From an uncultured Sphaerochaeta sp. (GTDB lineage Bacteria > Spirochaetota > Spirochaetia > Sphaerochaetales > Sphaerochaetaceae), in assembly GCF_963676285.1 (NCBI RefSeq), contig NZ_OY781063.1, positions 558,001 to 622,000 on the forward strand: 64,000 bases of DNA, given 5' to 3'. Below are positions 7,002-16,323 of the stretch, piece after piece (position 1 is the first letter of the stretch; every line of letters begins with the position of its first letter). A program made the position numbers and the translations under genes. Below the pieces are notes generated by a model, which made no database searches, was not told the origin of the DNA, and saw only the letters and a list, made by a program, of their open reading frames with translations.

Positions 7002-8285
7002 ATGGATCGATATGATGTTGTCATCGTAGGAAGCGGACCGGCAGGAATGGGTGCAGCCTTTACGCTACGTGAGCGGCGGCCTGATCTGAAGATATTAATA
7101 CTTGATCGGGAAAAGGTGTCTACTGGTGGTATGCGCAATGACTGCAAGATGAATTTCACCTACCCAATAGGGTTTCCTGTTGAATATTGGACTGAGGAAG
7201 CTGCAGAGCATTACCTGAAGCAGGTTATCGACTTTCTCAAACCATCATTTCTTGAGAAACAGAACATCGACATTTACCAGAAGCGAGCAGAGCGACTCGG
7301 TTGTTCACTGCTGGAAATTAAACAGACACATCTTGGAACTGATGGCGGACTCAAGCTCATCAAGGAATTGCTTGCTCGTCTTGAAACGTTGGGCATCGAT
7401 CTTGCTCTTGGAGAGGCAATGGAAACGGTGAATGCCGAGAAACAGTTCATCGTTACCGAGAAACGCGAAATTGGTTATAAGCGGTTGCTGATAGCTCCGG
7501 GTAGAAAAGGATTCCATTTCCTCCAGGACCTGATGCGTACGCTCAGTGTCCCCTATATCGATAACATTGTCGACATCGGGGTACGGGTCGAGACCAGGAT
7601 TGAGCACTATCCCATCGTGCGGGATTACTATGACCCGAAGTTCTATTTCCCTGAGAAAGTGCGTACATTCTGCACCAACAGCGGAAACGCCCACGTGGTT
7701 CGTGAGCGGTATGCGACAAACAGAGGTGACCAGTGGTATTCGGTGAATGGACATGCCTTTGCCCCAGACAGCAAGCATGATAATGGATTGGTAAACTTCG
7801 CAATCCTGAAAACAGTACGGTTTACCGCTCCTCTTGCCAGTGGACAGGCCTTCGCAGAAAATCTTGGACTGCAGGCTGCCCTCATGGGTGGTGGGCAGCC
7901 CCTGATGCAGCGAGTTGGTGATTTCCGCCTCGGTTCAAGGAGCAAGGAAGCAAGCTTCAGCGGGGACCTCTATGACTTTGAGCCTACGTTGAAAACCTGT
8001 TGTCCTGGGGATATCTCCCTCGCAATTCCTGCAAAAATCCTTCGCGCCATCTGGAAAGCAATGAAAAACCTGGATACCATTGTCCCGGGAGTGCTTCACC
8101 CCTCCACGATCATGTACTATCCTGAGATTAAACTCTATGCGAACAAACCAGCCTACCTGGATGAACGATTTCGTGTAAAAGAGGATATCTGGTTTGCTGG
8201 AGATGGAGCTGGCACAAGCCGAGGAATTACCGGAGCCTGGGCCAGCGGAATTCGAAGTGCGGAGGGAATCCTCGACACCCTATAA
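7002..8285 (+). CDS. FAD-dependent dehydrogenase (COG2509-like)
   Basis: The 427-residue protein opens with a dinucleotide-binding fold, DVVIVGSGPAGMGAA at residues 4-18, and closes with WFAGDGAGTSRGI, the FAD-contacting strand near the C terminus. The middle part (TGGMRNDCKMNF) matches the uncharacterised FAD-dependent dehydrogenases of COG2509, which resemble BFD-independent oxidoreductases. Substrate and physiological role are unknown. The start at 7002 follows GGGAGGG; upstream in-frame ATGs lack a ribosome site. The gene ends 6 bp inside the convergent esterase gene. Confidence 0.8.
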   Translation: MDRYDVVIVGSGPAGMGAAFTLRERRPDLKILILDREKVSTGGMRNDCKMNFTYPIGFPVEYWTEEAAEHYLKQVIDFLKPSFLEKQNIDIYQKRAERLGCSLLEIKQTHLGTDGGLKLIKELLARLETLGIDLALGEAMETVNAEKQFIVTEKREIGYKRLLIAPGRKGFHFLQDLMRTLSVPYIDNIVDIGVRVETRIEHYPIVRDYYDPKFYFPEKVRTFCTNSGNAHVVRERYATNRGDQWYSVNGHAFAPDSKHDNGLVNFAILKTVRFTAPLASGQAFAENLGLQAALMGGGQPLMQRVGDFRLGSRSKEASFSGDLYDFEPTLKTCCPGDISLAIPAKILRAIWKAMKNLDTIVPGVLHPSTIMYYPEIKLYANKPAYLDERFRVKEDIWFAGDGAGTSRGITGAWASGIRSAEGILDTL

Positions 8286-9080
8286 GGTATGTGTGAAGCG
8301 GTTGTTCAGCCAATTGGAAGCAAGCGCTACCCATTGGCGACACGCTTCATGAGGGGTACCTACCTCTTCAGTGCACATCGAAAGACCATGGTCCCCGTTT
8401 TCGAACAGATGGAGTTCGTAGGGGACCTTTGCTTTCTGCAGGTTTACAGCCAACTGCAGGCTGTTCTCCACGGGCACACTCTCATCTGTGACGGTATGCC
8501 ATATGAACAGGGGAGAAGCATCCCTGGTCACTTGGTTCTCCAAGCTCAAGAGGGAGCGTAGCTCCGGGTCTTTTCCACTGACCCAGTCCAGACTCTCTTC
8601 ATGGGCATATTTTCCACCACTGATCACGGGATAACAGAGTATTGCAGCATCAGGTTTGTTGTTTTCATCCACAATCTTCTGTTTTGCAGTAATCATTGGG
8701 TGTTTGTGCAAGAGAGCCAAGGAGGCAGCAAGATGACCACCAGCGCTGAAACCCATGATGGCTATCCTTGTTGGATCACACATCCATTCAAATGCATGTT
8801 CACGAATCTTGATCAGGGCATCACTGGCTTCCAACAAGGGATTCAGATCCTTTGCCGCTTCCTGTACTGAATAGTCCAGTATGAAGACATTGTAGCTCAT
8901 TGAAAGAAAGTGCAACGCAACCGGGTCACGTTCACGCTCAGAGCGAAACCGATAACCGCCCCCTGGACAGATGACAATTGTCGGGCGAATGTTCCTGATC
9001 CCCCCATCACCGGTGATATCCTGGAGGTATCCTGTAAGAGGGACCTGGTTTGGCCCTACAGCAATTTGTATAATTTTCAT
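8280..9080 (-). CDS. Alpha/beta-hydrolase esterase (acetyl-xylan esterase/BD-FAE-like)
   Basis: The 266-residue protein carries the alpha/beta-hydrolase features: an oxyanion strand VICPGGGY in place of HGGG, nucleophile elbow GFSAGGH with serine near residue 116, an aspartate in TDESVPV and a histidine in GDHGLS. No signal peptide is seen, so it acts in the cytoplasm, perhaps removing acetyl or other acyl groups from imported sugars. The assignment to a carbohydrate esterase is by overall pattern; a general carboxylesterase is possible. Its stop overlaps the end of the FAD enzyme gene by 6 bp. Confidence 0.8.
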   Translation of the reverse strand: MKIIQIAVGPNQVPLTGYLQDITGDGGIRNIRPTIVICPGGGYRFRSERERDPVALHFLSMSYNVFILDYSVQEAAKDLNPLLEASDALIKIREHAFEWMCDPTRIAIMGFSAGGHLAASLALLHKHPMITAKQKIVDENNKPDAAILCYPVISGGKYAHEESLDWVSGKDPELRSLLSLENQVTRDASPLFIWHTVTDESVPVENSLQLAVNLQKAKVPYELHLFENGDHGLSMCTEEVGTPHEACRQWVALASNWLNNRFTHTL

Positions 9081-9144
9081 AGATGTATCCTACCACATCC
9101 TTCACCATTTTGAGAGGAAAAAGGTACGTTGGGAAATCCAGATG

Positions 9145-9153
9145 TGATATCAT
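9145..9153 (+). promoter_or_regulatory. Extended -10 promoter directly before the NCS2 permease start
   Basis: TGATATCAT at 9145-9153 is an extended -10 (TG-N-TATCAT). Only 6 nt separate it from the ATG at 9160, so transcription should begin at or next to the start codon. No Shine-Dalgarno sequence is present. Confidence 0.45.
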
Positions 9154-9159
9154 CATGCC

Positions 9160-10455
9160 ATGCAGACTTCTACACTCTTTGACCTCAATGGCAGGGCTCC
9201 CCTGAAACAGGCTTTCCCACTTGCCATCCAGCATGTGGTTGCCATGATAGTTGGCTGTGTAACCCCAGCCTTGATCCTCAGCCGTGTTGCAAACCTTGCT
9301 CCGCAAGATTCCATCATCCTTGTTCAGGGAACATTGGTCATAGCAAGCTTGGCTACATTCCTCCAACTCTTTCCCATCCCAGGAGTCCTCGGCTCAGGAC
9401 TCCCTGTCATCCTGGGAGTGAGCTTTGCGTATCTGCCGAGCATGCAAGCTATTGCATTGGGATATGACCTTGCCACCATATTTGGGTCACAGTTGGTAGG
9501 AGGGATTGTAGCCATCCTGGTGGGCATATTTGTAAAACAGCTCAGAAAATTTTTTCCTCCCCTGATTACAGGAACAGTGGTATTTACCATTGGACTTTCC
9601 CTGTATCCTACCGCCATCAACTATATGGCTGGAGGAGTCGGGAACCCTTCGTATGGCTCGCCACTGAACTGGACACTCGCCTTTCTCACACTTGCAGTGG
9701 TAACCATGCTCAATCATCTGGGAAAAGGAATCTTCAAGCTTGCGTCCATCCTTATCGGCATCATTGTGGGTTATGGACTCTCTCTTGCTTTTGGCATCGT
9801 GGACTTCTCGGCAATCAATGAAGCGAGGTATTTCCAGGCACCTCAGCTTATGCATTTTGGTATCAAATTCGATATTGCTGCCAGTTTTTCCATGGGTATT
9901 CTGTTTGCAATCAATGCCATCCAAGCCATCGGGGATTTCACGGCAACCACGGTTGGCGCGATGGACAGGGAACCCACGACAAAGGAATTGAGAGCAGGAA
10001 TTACCGGCTATGGCCTTACCAACATCCTCGGTTCTTTCATGGGTGGACTTCCCACAGCTACCTACAGCCAGAATGTTGGTATAGTGACCACCACCCGTGT
10101 CATCAACCGGTTCACCCTTGGTCTTTCTGCCTTGATACTCTTACTTGCGGGACTGATCCCGAAGTTCAGCGCCGTCTTGACAACGATACCCCAAAGTGTA
10201 CTGGGAGGAGCGACCATCAGTGTATTTGCCTCAATTGCCATGACCGGTATGAAACTGGTAGTATCTGAGGAGATGAACTACCGAAACACTTCGATTGTAG
10301 GGCTCTCTGCAGCGCTGGGAATTGGGATAGCGGAATCGTCGGCTGCCCTTGCAACCTTCCCCGTTTGGTTCCAGAGTGTGTTCGGTCAGTCACCGGTGGT
10401 TATCGCAACAGTTGTAGCTGTTGCTCTGAATATCATGTTACCGAAGAGGGATTAG
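9160..10455 (+). CDS. Xanthine/uracil permease, NCS2 family
   Basis: The 431-residue membrane protein has the hydrophobic profile of the 14-segment nucleobase:cation symporters and the family signature QNVGIVTTTRV around residue 308, with an acidic 'GDFTATT' segment in the preceding transport helix. It should import a purine or pyrimidine base with protons or sodium. The next gene, a nucleoside hydrolase, begins at the base after its stop, so base release and base uptake appear co-expressed. Xanthine, uric acid and uracil are all possible substrates. There is no ribosome site; a leaderless mRNA is proposed. Confidence 0.9.
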   Translation: MQTSTLFDLNGRAPLKQAFPLAIQHVVAMIVGCVTPALILSRVANLAPQDSIILVQGTLVIASLATFLQLFPIPGVLGSGLPVILGVSFAYLPSMQAIALGYDLATIFGSQLVGGIVAILVGIFVKQLRKFFPPLITGTVVFTIGLSLYPTAINYMAGGVGNPSYGSPLNWTLAFLTLAVVTMLNHLGKGIFKLASILIGIIVGYGLSLAFGIVDFSAINEARYFQAPQLMHFGIKFDIAASFSMGILFAINAIQAIGDFTATTVGAMDREPTTKELRAGITGYGLTNILGSFMGGLPTATYSQNVGIVTTTRVINRFTLGLSALILLLAGLIPKFSAVLTTIPQSVLGGATISVFASIAMTGMKLVVSEEMNYRNTSIVGLSAALGIGIAESSAALATFPVWFQSVFGQSPVVIATVVAVALNIMLPKRD

Positions 10456-11373
10456 ATGGAACGAGTCATACTGGATGTTGATACCGGCCTTGATGATGCG
10501 GTTGCGCTGTTTCTTGCAGCAGGATTGGATACACTTCACATAGAGGCACTCATAGCCACGAACGGAAATGTCGGGTTGGAGAAAACCCTTGAAAACACGC
10601 TGAATATTGCTGAGACTGCTGGATTGGAGTGCCCTGTCTATAAAGGAGCCGAAAAACCTCTGGTACGTGAACCGGTAGCTGCAGGGGATTTCCACGGGGA
10701 GTCGGGTCTTGATGGCCCCGTTTTCCCACCTCGACAGAGACAAGCAGTACAGGAAGAGAACGGCATTGATGCCATGATCAGGCTCTTGCATACCTATCCA
10801 GGAGAGATAACCGTCATCAGCGTTGGGCCACTGACCGACCTTGCATTGGCTATGCAGAAAGATGGAGAGGTAGCACAACTCGCCAAGCAGATCATCATCA
10901 TGGGAGGCTCCTTCAGCAATGGAAATGTTACCGCTTTTGCTGAATTCAACACCTATGCAGACCCTGAGGCAGCGCAGGTTGTCTTCTCCAGTGGTGCCAA
11001 GTTGGTGCTCTTCCCCCTCGATTGTACCAGACAGGTTACCTTGAGCCCCTCACGCCTGGAAGGCTACCATACGATCAAGACGAATTCGGCACAGGTATTT
11101 GCCGCTTGCATGGACACCTACCAAGCCAACTATACCCGTCAGAAGCAAGGTTGGCCACAGATGCATGACCCCTTATGTGTGGCCTATCTAGCCGATCCTC
11201 AGAAAGTACAGACTGAGTACAAGCGGGTGTGGGTTGATTGCCAGAGGGGCCCTTCCTATGGAAGAACCATCAAGGAAGAGACAAAAAACAACGATGGAGT
11301 GCATATTGCCACCTCCATCGATATTCCTTGGTTCTGGTCGCTGGTTGATAAAGCTTTTGCTGTCCTCCCCTAG
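10456..11373 (+). CDS. Inosine/uridine-preferring nucleoside hydrolase
   Basis: The 305-residue enzyme has the calcium-binding N-terminal motif DVDTGLDDA and the late HDPLCVAY motif of IunH/RihA-type ribohydrolases, which split nucleosides into base and ribose. Length is typical. The ATG directly follows the permease stop (GAGGG ribosome site within the permease's last codons), so translation is coupled. The gene ends tail to tail with the nitroreductase gene, the two stops sharing CTAG at 11370-11373. Specificity between purine and pyrimidine nucleosides cannot be told here. Confidence 0.9.
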   Translation: MERVILDVDTGLDDAVALFLAAGLDTLHIEALIATNGNVGLEKTLENTLNIAETAGLECPVYKGAEKPLVREPVAAGDFHGESGLDGPVFPPRQRQAVQEENGIDAMIRLLHTYPGEITVISVGPLTDLALAMQKDGEVAQLAKQIIIMGGSFSNGNVTAFAEFNTYADPEAAQVVFSSGAKLVLFPLDCTRQVTLSPSRLEGYHTIKTNSAQVFAACMDTYQANYTRQKQGWPQMHDPLCVAYLADPQKVQTEYKRVWVDCQRGPSYGRTIKEETKNNDGVHIATSIDIPWFWSLVDKAFAVLP

Positions 11374-11981
11374 TGGAAGACAACCAGATCTTCCAAGCGT
11401 TCGCGAATCTTCGGCCGTTCTGCTTCAGCAGGATAGCCGAAGGTTGCGAGCAAGGAAGCTTGCCACTGATTCCCATCGAGTGACAGTACATTAAGAACCT
11501 GTTGTTCATGAAAACCTTCAATGGCACAGCTTTGGATACCCATCAGGGCAGCCCCTGTCATCATATTGGCTATTGCCAGATATCCTTGGCTCTTCAACCA
11601 ACAGTCCAGACGACCTTCCTGTTTGAGATACTCGTAGTAGGGACGATAATCGTCAATGAACACATCAATAGGATCGGGGAATCGCTTTCCACGACTATGC
11701 ACCAACTCTCCATCAGGATTGGCAAATGCAGCTTTCCTCACCATTACAGCAACGGTAAAGGCACTTGTTGCCACTGACTCCTGGTCAAAACATGCATGAA
11801 AGAGTGCTGTTTTCTTTCCTGCACTCCTCACTACATGAAAGGACCACAGTTCAAGACCAAAGGACGTGGGAGTCAATCTACCGTATTCAAGGATCTGTTT
11901 CAGTTGAGCATCACTGACATTTCTCTGTTCATCATAGCGTTTACAAGCAAAGCGATGTTGCATGGCATCGATAAAATCCAT
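11370..11981 (-). CDS. Nitroreductase family FMN oxidoreductase
   Basis: The 203-residue protein has the nitroreductase start pattern RFACKRYDE and PTSFGLELWSF, where the arginine and serine contact FMN, and a C-terminal ATFGYPAE segment. It should be a homodimeric NAD(P)H-dependent flavoprotein reducing quinones or nitro compounds. It is the last gene of the nucleoside uptake operon; its ATG overlaps the deoD stop by 1 bp (TGATG). A role in nucleoside use is not evident and may reflect operon hitch-hiking. Confidence 0.85.
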   Translation of the reverse strand: MDFIDAMQHRFACKRYDEQRNVSDAQLKQILEYGRLTPTSFGLELWSFHVVRSAGKKTALFHACFDQESVATSAFTVAVMVRKAAFANPDGELVHSRGKRFPDPIDVFIDDYRPYYEYLKQEGRLDCWLKSQGYLAIANMMTGAALMGIQSCAIEGFHEQQVLNVLSLDGNQWQASLLATFGYPAEAERPKIRERLEDLVVFH

Positions 11982-12700
11982 CAGCGCACCTCACTCGCAA
12001 CCTGCAAGGCGACCTCAATCATGGGGTACAAGCCTACTGTGCGCATCTCATCGCCAAAGCCCTGACCGGTTACACAACTGTCTGTCATGGTAAGCAGACT
12101 CAATGCATGTTTCTTTGTCCATGCAGCAGTACTGTACAAGGCATAGGTTTCCATATCCTGTGCCAAAGCACCCATCCTTGCCCAAGCCTGCCAACTATCC
12201 TCTCCCAGTGCATTGTAGGAAGAAAAAAGGTCACTGGAAAACACCATACCGGCATGCATGGGTATATCAAGCTTCTTGGCTTCCGCAAGTGCCCTTAGCA
12301 GTAGATTGGAATCGCAGACGGGACTGAGACTTCCCTTCAGGTTATACTGGTGAGCCCAATTGCTATCAGTACTTGCAGTCATTGCAGCAATCAAGTCCCC
12401 CACAGCGATGGATGGTTGCAAGCCTCCACAGGTCCCGATACGTATGATGGCATCAACCCCATACTCAGTGAACAGTTCATAGCTGTATATGCCAACCGAT
12501 GGGCCGCCCATCCCAGTAGAGAGCACTGAGACCGGCATTTGCTTGTAGACACCTGTGTATCCAAGAACGTTTCTCACATCGGTGACCAGACGGGCATCTT
12601 CAAGGAAGTGTTCAGCTACCAGCTTTGCTCGCAAGGGATCCCCAGGAGCAAGCACCACCGGTGCAATATCTGCCTTGGATGCTCTATTGTGAGGAGTCAT
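11981..12700 (-). CDS. deoD: Purine-nucleoside phosphorylase DeoD
   Basis: The 239-residue protein matches the bacterial hexameric PNP family: phosphate-binding APGDPLRA near residue 18, RIGTCGGLQ near residue 85, and METYALYS near residue 180 where the glutamate binds ribose. It cleaves purine nucleosides with phosphate to a base and ribose-1-phosphate in the cytoplasm. It overlaps the upstream permease gene by 1 bp (TGATG), so it is fed directly by the BMP/Nup importer in the same operon. Confidence 0.93.
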   Translation of the reverse strand: MTPHNRASKADIAPVVLAPGDPLRAKLVAEHFLEDARLVTDVRNVLGYTGVYKQMPVSVLSTGMGGPSVGIYSYELFTEYGVDAIIRIGTCGGLQPSIAVGDLIAAMTASTDSNWAHQYNLKGSLSPVCDSNLLLRALAEAKKLDIPMHAGMVFSSDLFSSYNALGEDSWQAWARMGALAQDMETYALYSTAAWTKKHALSLLTMTDSCVTGQGFGDEMRTVGLYPMIEVALQVASEVR

Positions 12701-13611
12701 CAGCTTGCCCCCTTCTCATATGGCTTGCCTGCAGCACGTGGCGCATAGTTCTTGCCACTGGAAAGCACCAGTGCCACGAGCGTCACGACATAGGGAAGGA
12801 TATTGAAAACTTCCGAAGGAAGAGCCTTCAATGCAGGAACGTTGTTCGCGATGATGGCAAAAGCCTGTGCTGTTCCAAAGAGGAAAGCTGCACCGGTTAC
12901 CCCTAGAGGGCTCCAACGACCGAAAGAAACAGCAGCAAGTGCGATAAATCCACGACCGTTGATGGTATTGCTTGTATATTGGATGGTCTGGGTAAGCACC
13001 ACACAACCACCTGCAAGACCAGCAAGGACACCACTGGAGATAACAGCAAAATAGCGCATCTTCTTCACGTTGATACCGACACTTTCAGCAGCTCCAGGAT
13101 GTTCTCCACATGCTCTGAGGTGCATCCCGAAGGGGAGCTTGTAAAGCAGGATCCATGAGAGGACAACAACAGCAACAGCAATATAGGCAGTCGGATAGAT
13201 GCCGAGTGCGTCTGTCTGCATGCCCATCATGAACTCTTTGGTTCTGTCTGCATTGAAGAGAATCTGGCTGGCAAAAATCGTTACACCAGTGGAGAGCAGG
13301 TTGATACCGGTACCACTGATGGTCTGGTCAGCATTAAGATTGATTGCTGCCACAGCATGGATAAGGGAGAACAGTCCCCCAACTACAAACCCCATGGTCA
13401 AGGCCAGGAAGAGGGAAAGTGTTTGAGGAACCCCGGCCATCTCCATCAGTACATGTGCAGCTGCCGCTGTACATGCTCCGATTGCCATAAGGCCTTCCAA
13501 GGCAATATTTACCACCCCTGACTTCTCACAGATCATCCCACCAATAGCGGTGATGAGAATGGGGGCCACGATCATCAATACAGAAGGTAGCATTCCAAGT
13601 ATCATACTCAT
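12700..13611 (-). CDS. Nucleoside ABC transporter permease (NupC/YufQ type)
   Basis: The 303-residue integral membrane protein belongs to the BPD_transp_2 family used by ribose and nucleoside importers: the N-terminal GGMICEKSGVVNIALEGLM pattern and the internal loop RACGEHPGAAESVGIN are characteristic of the smaller of the two nucleoside permeases. About nine transmembrane segments are visible. It overlaps the first permease gene by 4 bp (ATGA) and deoD by 1 bp. It should pair with the 366-residue permease to form the channel. Confidence 0.9.
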   Translation of the reverse strand: MSMILGMLPSVLMIVAPILITAIGGMICEKSGVVNIALEGLMAIGACTAAAAHVLMEMAGVPQTLSLFLALTMGFVVGGLFSLIHAVAAINLNADQTISGTGINLLSTGVTIFASQILFNADRTKEFMMGMQTDALGIYPTAYIAVAVVVLSWILLYKLPFGMHLRACGEHPGAAESVGINVKKMRYFAVISSGVLAGLAGGCVVLTQTIQYTSNTINGRGFIALAAVSFGRWSPLGVTGAAFLFGTAQAFAIIANNVPALKALPSEVFNILPYVVTLVALVLSSGKNYAPRAAGKPYEKGAS

Positions 13612-14708
13612 TTGACTCCTACCTCCTTCTGCAGTTTTTTCTTATCGAGGTGCTGTTGGTAGAGGATCAAGGCTGAACGAAGGGCAATGAAGATTACAAT
13701 CATTCCTTGGATGATGAAGGTTATCTCTTTCGGTATCTGCTTCCCTTGCATCAGAGCTTGTGCGTTCTTGAGCATACCGAACAGGAGTCCCGCGAGGGTG
13801 GTACCAAGAGCAGTGCTGTTTCCTACCAAGGCAACGGCAATACCGTCAAAACCATAGTTGTCCATCCCAGAGAGGACTCTTCCATACTTAAAGGAACCCA
13901 ATGCAACAATACCTCCAGCAAGGCCTGCAAAAGCCCCAGCGATGGCCATAGAAAGTGCAATGGATTTTACCACCGGTATACCGCTTGCCCTCGCTGCTTC
14001 CTTGTTGAATCCAGTAGCCCGCATGCCAAACCCAAGACTGGTTTTTTCCATGATGAACCAGAACACGATCACTGCGATTATCATTAAGAAGATACCATTA
14101 TTCAACAGCGAATAGTTGGTGATCTTGGTGAAGAAGTCATTGGTGATTAAGGCAGTCTCAGGGAAGTCAGCTGTCTTGTAAGTGGTAGCTCCAGGCATTT
14201 GGAGTGAGATGATTCGGCTTAGATACAAAGCAATGTAGTTGAGCATGATGGTTGAGACAACCTCACTTACTTCATACTTTGCTTTCAGCACTCCTACCAA
14301 TCCACCCCAGAGGGATCCAATGATAATTGCACAGACAATGGCAAGCACCCAGTGCAGCCCTTGTATCTGTGGACCAAGCAAGGCAACCATCTGTGCAATG
14401 GTCATGCCCATGATGTACTGCCCTTCTCCACCGATATTGAACAGACCTACTCGGTTTGCAAACCCCATGGAAAGTCCACAGAGGATGAAGGGAACCGAGT
14501 AGTTGAGAGTCTCACCAATATAACGGACGTTCATCTTTCCGTTGTCGATATTGTATCCGCTGAGTGCTTGCAGGATTGCCTTGTACATGTTGAGCGGGTT
14601 CTTGCCCACCAAGGCAACCAGGATGGTCCCTACAAGGAAACCAAGGACTACGACAAGGACCGAAACTGCCCCGTCGCTTTGTATAAGTCGTTCCCGGGTT
14701 AGCTTCAT
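13608..14708 (-). CDS. Nucleoside ABC transporter permease (NupB/YufP type)
   Basis: The 366-residue membrane protein has the BPD_transp_2 pattern FANRVGLFNIGGEGQ near residue 90 and the cytoplasmic loop RATGFNKEAARASGIP that docks on the ATPase. It is the larger of the two paired nucleoside permeases. Overlaps of 4 bp at both ends, with the ATPase and the second permease genes, point to tightly coupled translation. With its partner it imports purine and perhaps pyrimidine nucleosides delivered by the BMP-family binding protein. Confidence 0.9.
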   Translation of the reverse strand: MKLTRERLIQSDGAVSVLVVVLGFLVGTILVALVGKNPLNMYKAILQALSGYNIDNGKMNVRYIGETLNYSVPFILCGLSMGFANRVGLFNIGGEGQYIMGMTIAQMVALLGPQIQGLHWVLAIVCAIIIGSLWGGLVGVLKAKYEVSEVVSTIMLNYIALYLSRIISLQMPGATTYKTADFPETALITNDFFTKITNYSLLNNGIFLMIIAVIVFWFIMEKTSLGFGMRATGFNKEAARASGIPVVKSIALSMAIAGAFAGLAGGIVALGSFKYGRVLSGMDNYGFDGIAVALVGNSTALGTTLAGLLFGMLKNAQALMQGKQIPKEITFIIQGMIVIFIALRSALILYQQHLDKKKLQKEVGVK

Positions 14709-16234
14709 GCCTGTGCCTCCTTATGGGACCCAGCCATCATCATGCCGATCTCTCGCTCGGTGACTTCATGTTGCTTGTTCACTGCTACGATGCTCCCCTT
14801 GCTGATGGTTGCGATACGGTCGCACAGGTTCATGATCTCATCCAATTCCAGAGAGACCAACAATATAGCGCGTCCTTTCATTCTTTCATCTATTATTCTC
14901 TTCCTGATGTACTCGATGGCACCAACATCCAAGCCGCGAGTTGGTTGGGCAACCACCAGGACCTTGGGAGAAAGAGATATCTCCCGCGCAACAATGACCT
15001 TCTGTTGATTTCCTCCAGAGAGGCTGCCTGCCTTGGTAATCGGTCCCTCAGCGCTCCTGATATCGAACTGGTCGATAAGTTGTTCAGCGCTCGTTTTCAT
15101 GGCTTCAAAATCCAGGATACCGAATTGTTTCCTATAGGGACTCTTGTAGTAGCTCTTGATGGCAGAGTTCTCTGCAATGGTGAACTCTCCAACAACTCCG
15201 TATTTCCTACGATCTTCCGGTATATAGCCGAGGCCTTTCTCAATGCGCTCACGAATGGTGAGTTGCTCGATGGGCTCTCCATCCAACATGATGGAACCAG
15301 CGGAGAGAGGAATCAGACCGGTTATGGCGCCAAGGAGCTCACTCTGGCCATTCCCATCAACTCCTGCAATACCGACAATCTCACCGTCATGGATATCAAG
15401 GTTTAGATCCCTGATCTTTATTACCCCATTCTCATCCTTTACTTCAAGGTGCTGCAAGCTGAGTTTTACATCTCCGACCTTCTTCTCCGGTTTCTCAATC
15501 TCAAATTTTACTGCACGACCCACCATCATCTCAGCGAGCTCCTGCTCACTGACATCGGCAACCTCAACGGTTCCGATATAGGTTCCTCGTCTCAGTACTG
15601 TGCAACGGTCAGAGACTTCCTTGATCTCCCTAAGCTTGTGGGTGATGAGCAGAATGGTCTTTCCCTCCGCCCTAAGAGCTTTGAGAATTTCCATCAGTTC
15701 ATCAATCTCCTGCGGGGTAAGAACCGCAGTAGGTTCGTCAAAGATGATGATGTTTGCATTACGGTAAAGGGTCTTGAGAATCTCGACACGCTGTTGCTGC
15801 CCGACCGAGATATCCTCGATCAAGGCATCCGGGTCAACCTGCAAGCCATACTGTTTGCTGAGTTTGGCAACACGCTCACGAGCACTCTTCAGGTCAAGAA
15901 CACGTCCCTTCACTGGCTCCATTCCCAGCACAATATTCTCTGTGACCGTGAAGTTCTGTACAAGCTTGAAGTGCTGGTGCACCATACCGATCCCGAGTGA
16001 CGTTGCCACATTGGGATTCTTGATCTCCACAGGATTCCCATCAAGCAATATTTCCCCGCTGTCAGCAATGTACGATCCGAACAAGATGGACATCAGCGTC
16101 GATTTCCCTGCCCCATTCTCACCAAGCAGGGCATGTATTTCCTGTTTCCTTACTTGGAGTGTTACCTTGTCGTTTGCCACCACGCCGGGAAACGTCTTGG
16201 TGATATTCTTCATTTCAATTGCGTATTCGCTCAC
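14705..16234 (-). CDS. Nucleoside ABC transporter ATPase (NupA/YufO type, two ABC domains)
   Basis: The 509-residue protein is a tandem ABC ATPase like RbsA and YufO. The first domain has Walker A GENGAGKST and signature ISVGQQQRVE; the second has the usual degenerate Walker A of this family (GVDGNGQSE) and signature LSGGNQQKV. I prefer the GTG at 16234, which follows GAGGAG by 6 nt; an ATG at 16279 in frame is possible but lacks such a site and adds 15 poorly family-like residues. It lies 89 bp after the binding-protein gene with a strong hairpin between them. Confidence 0.88.
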   Translation of the reverse strand: MSEYAIEMKNITKTFPGVVANDKVTLQVRKQEIHALLGENGAGKSTLMSILFGSYIADSGEILLDGNPVEIKNPNVATSLGIGMVHQHFKLVQNFTVTENIVLGMEPVKGRVLDLKSARERVAKLSKQYGLQVDPDALIEDISVGQQQRVEILKTLYRNANIIIFDEPTAVLTPQEIDELMEILKALRAEGKTILLITHKLREIKEVSDRCTVLRRGTYIGTVEVADVSEQELAEMMVGRAVKFEIEKPEKKVGDVKLSLQHLEVKDENGVIKIRDLNLDIHDGEIVGIAGVDGNGQSELLGAITGLIPLSAGSIMLDGEPIEQLTIRERIEKGLGYIPEDRRKYGVVGEFTIAENSAIKSYYKSPYRKQFGILDFEAMKTSAEQLIDQFDIRSAEGPITKAGSLSGGNQQKVIVAREISLSPKVLVVAQPTRGLDVGAIEYIRKRIIDERMKGRAILLVSLELDEIMNLCDRIATISKGSIVAVNKQHEVTEREIGMMMAGSHKEAQA

Positions 16235-16292
16235 CCTCAGCTCCTCTATGTCAGCTCTCTTTGAGTCCACTGACTCCAATGGATTCGAAGAG

Positions 16293-16314
16293 AGCCGGCA
16301 GTTTCCTGCCGGCT
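16293..16314 (-). promoter_or_regulatory. Intercistronic hairpin between binding-protein and ATPase genes
   Basis: Nine perfect base pairs (16293-16301 with 16306-16314) close a GAAA tetraloop on the transcribed strand. No T run follows, so it is less a terminator than a barrier to 3' exonucleases. It should keep the binding-protein mRNA more abundant than the membrane-gene mRNA. Confidence 0.65.
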
Positions 16315-16323
16315 ACATACCAC

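Noticed and set aside
14723..15406. Long open frame opposite the nucleoside ATPase gene
   Set aside because: It is antisense to a gene with full ABC motifs, has no ribosome site and no family features.
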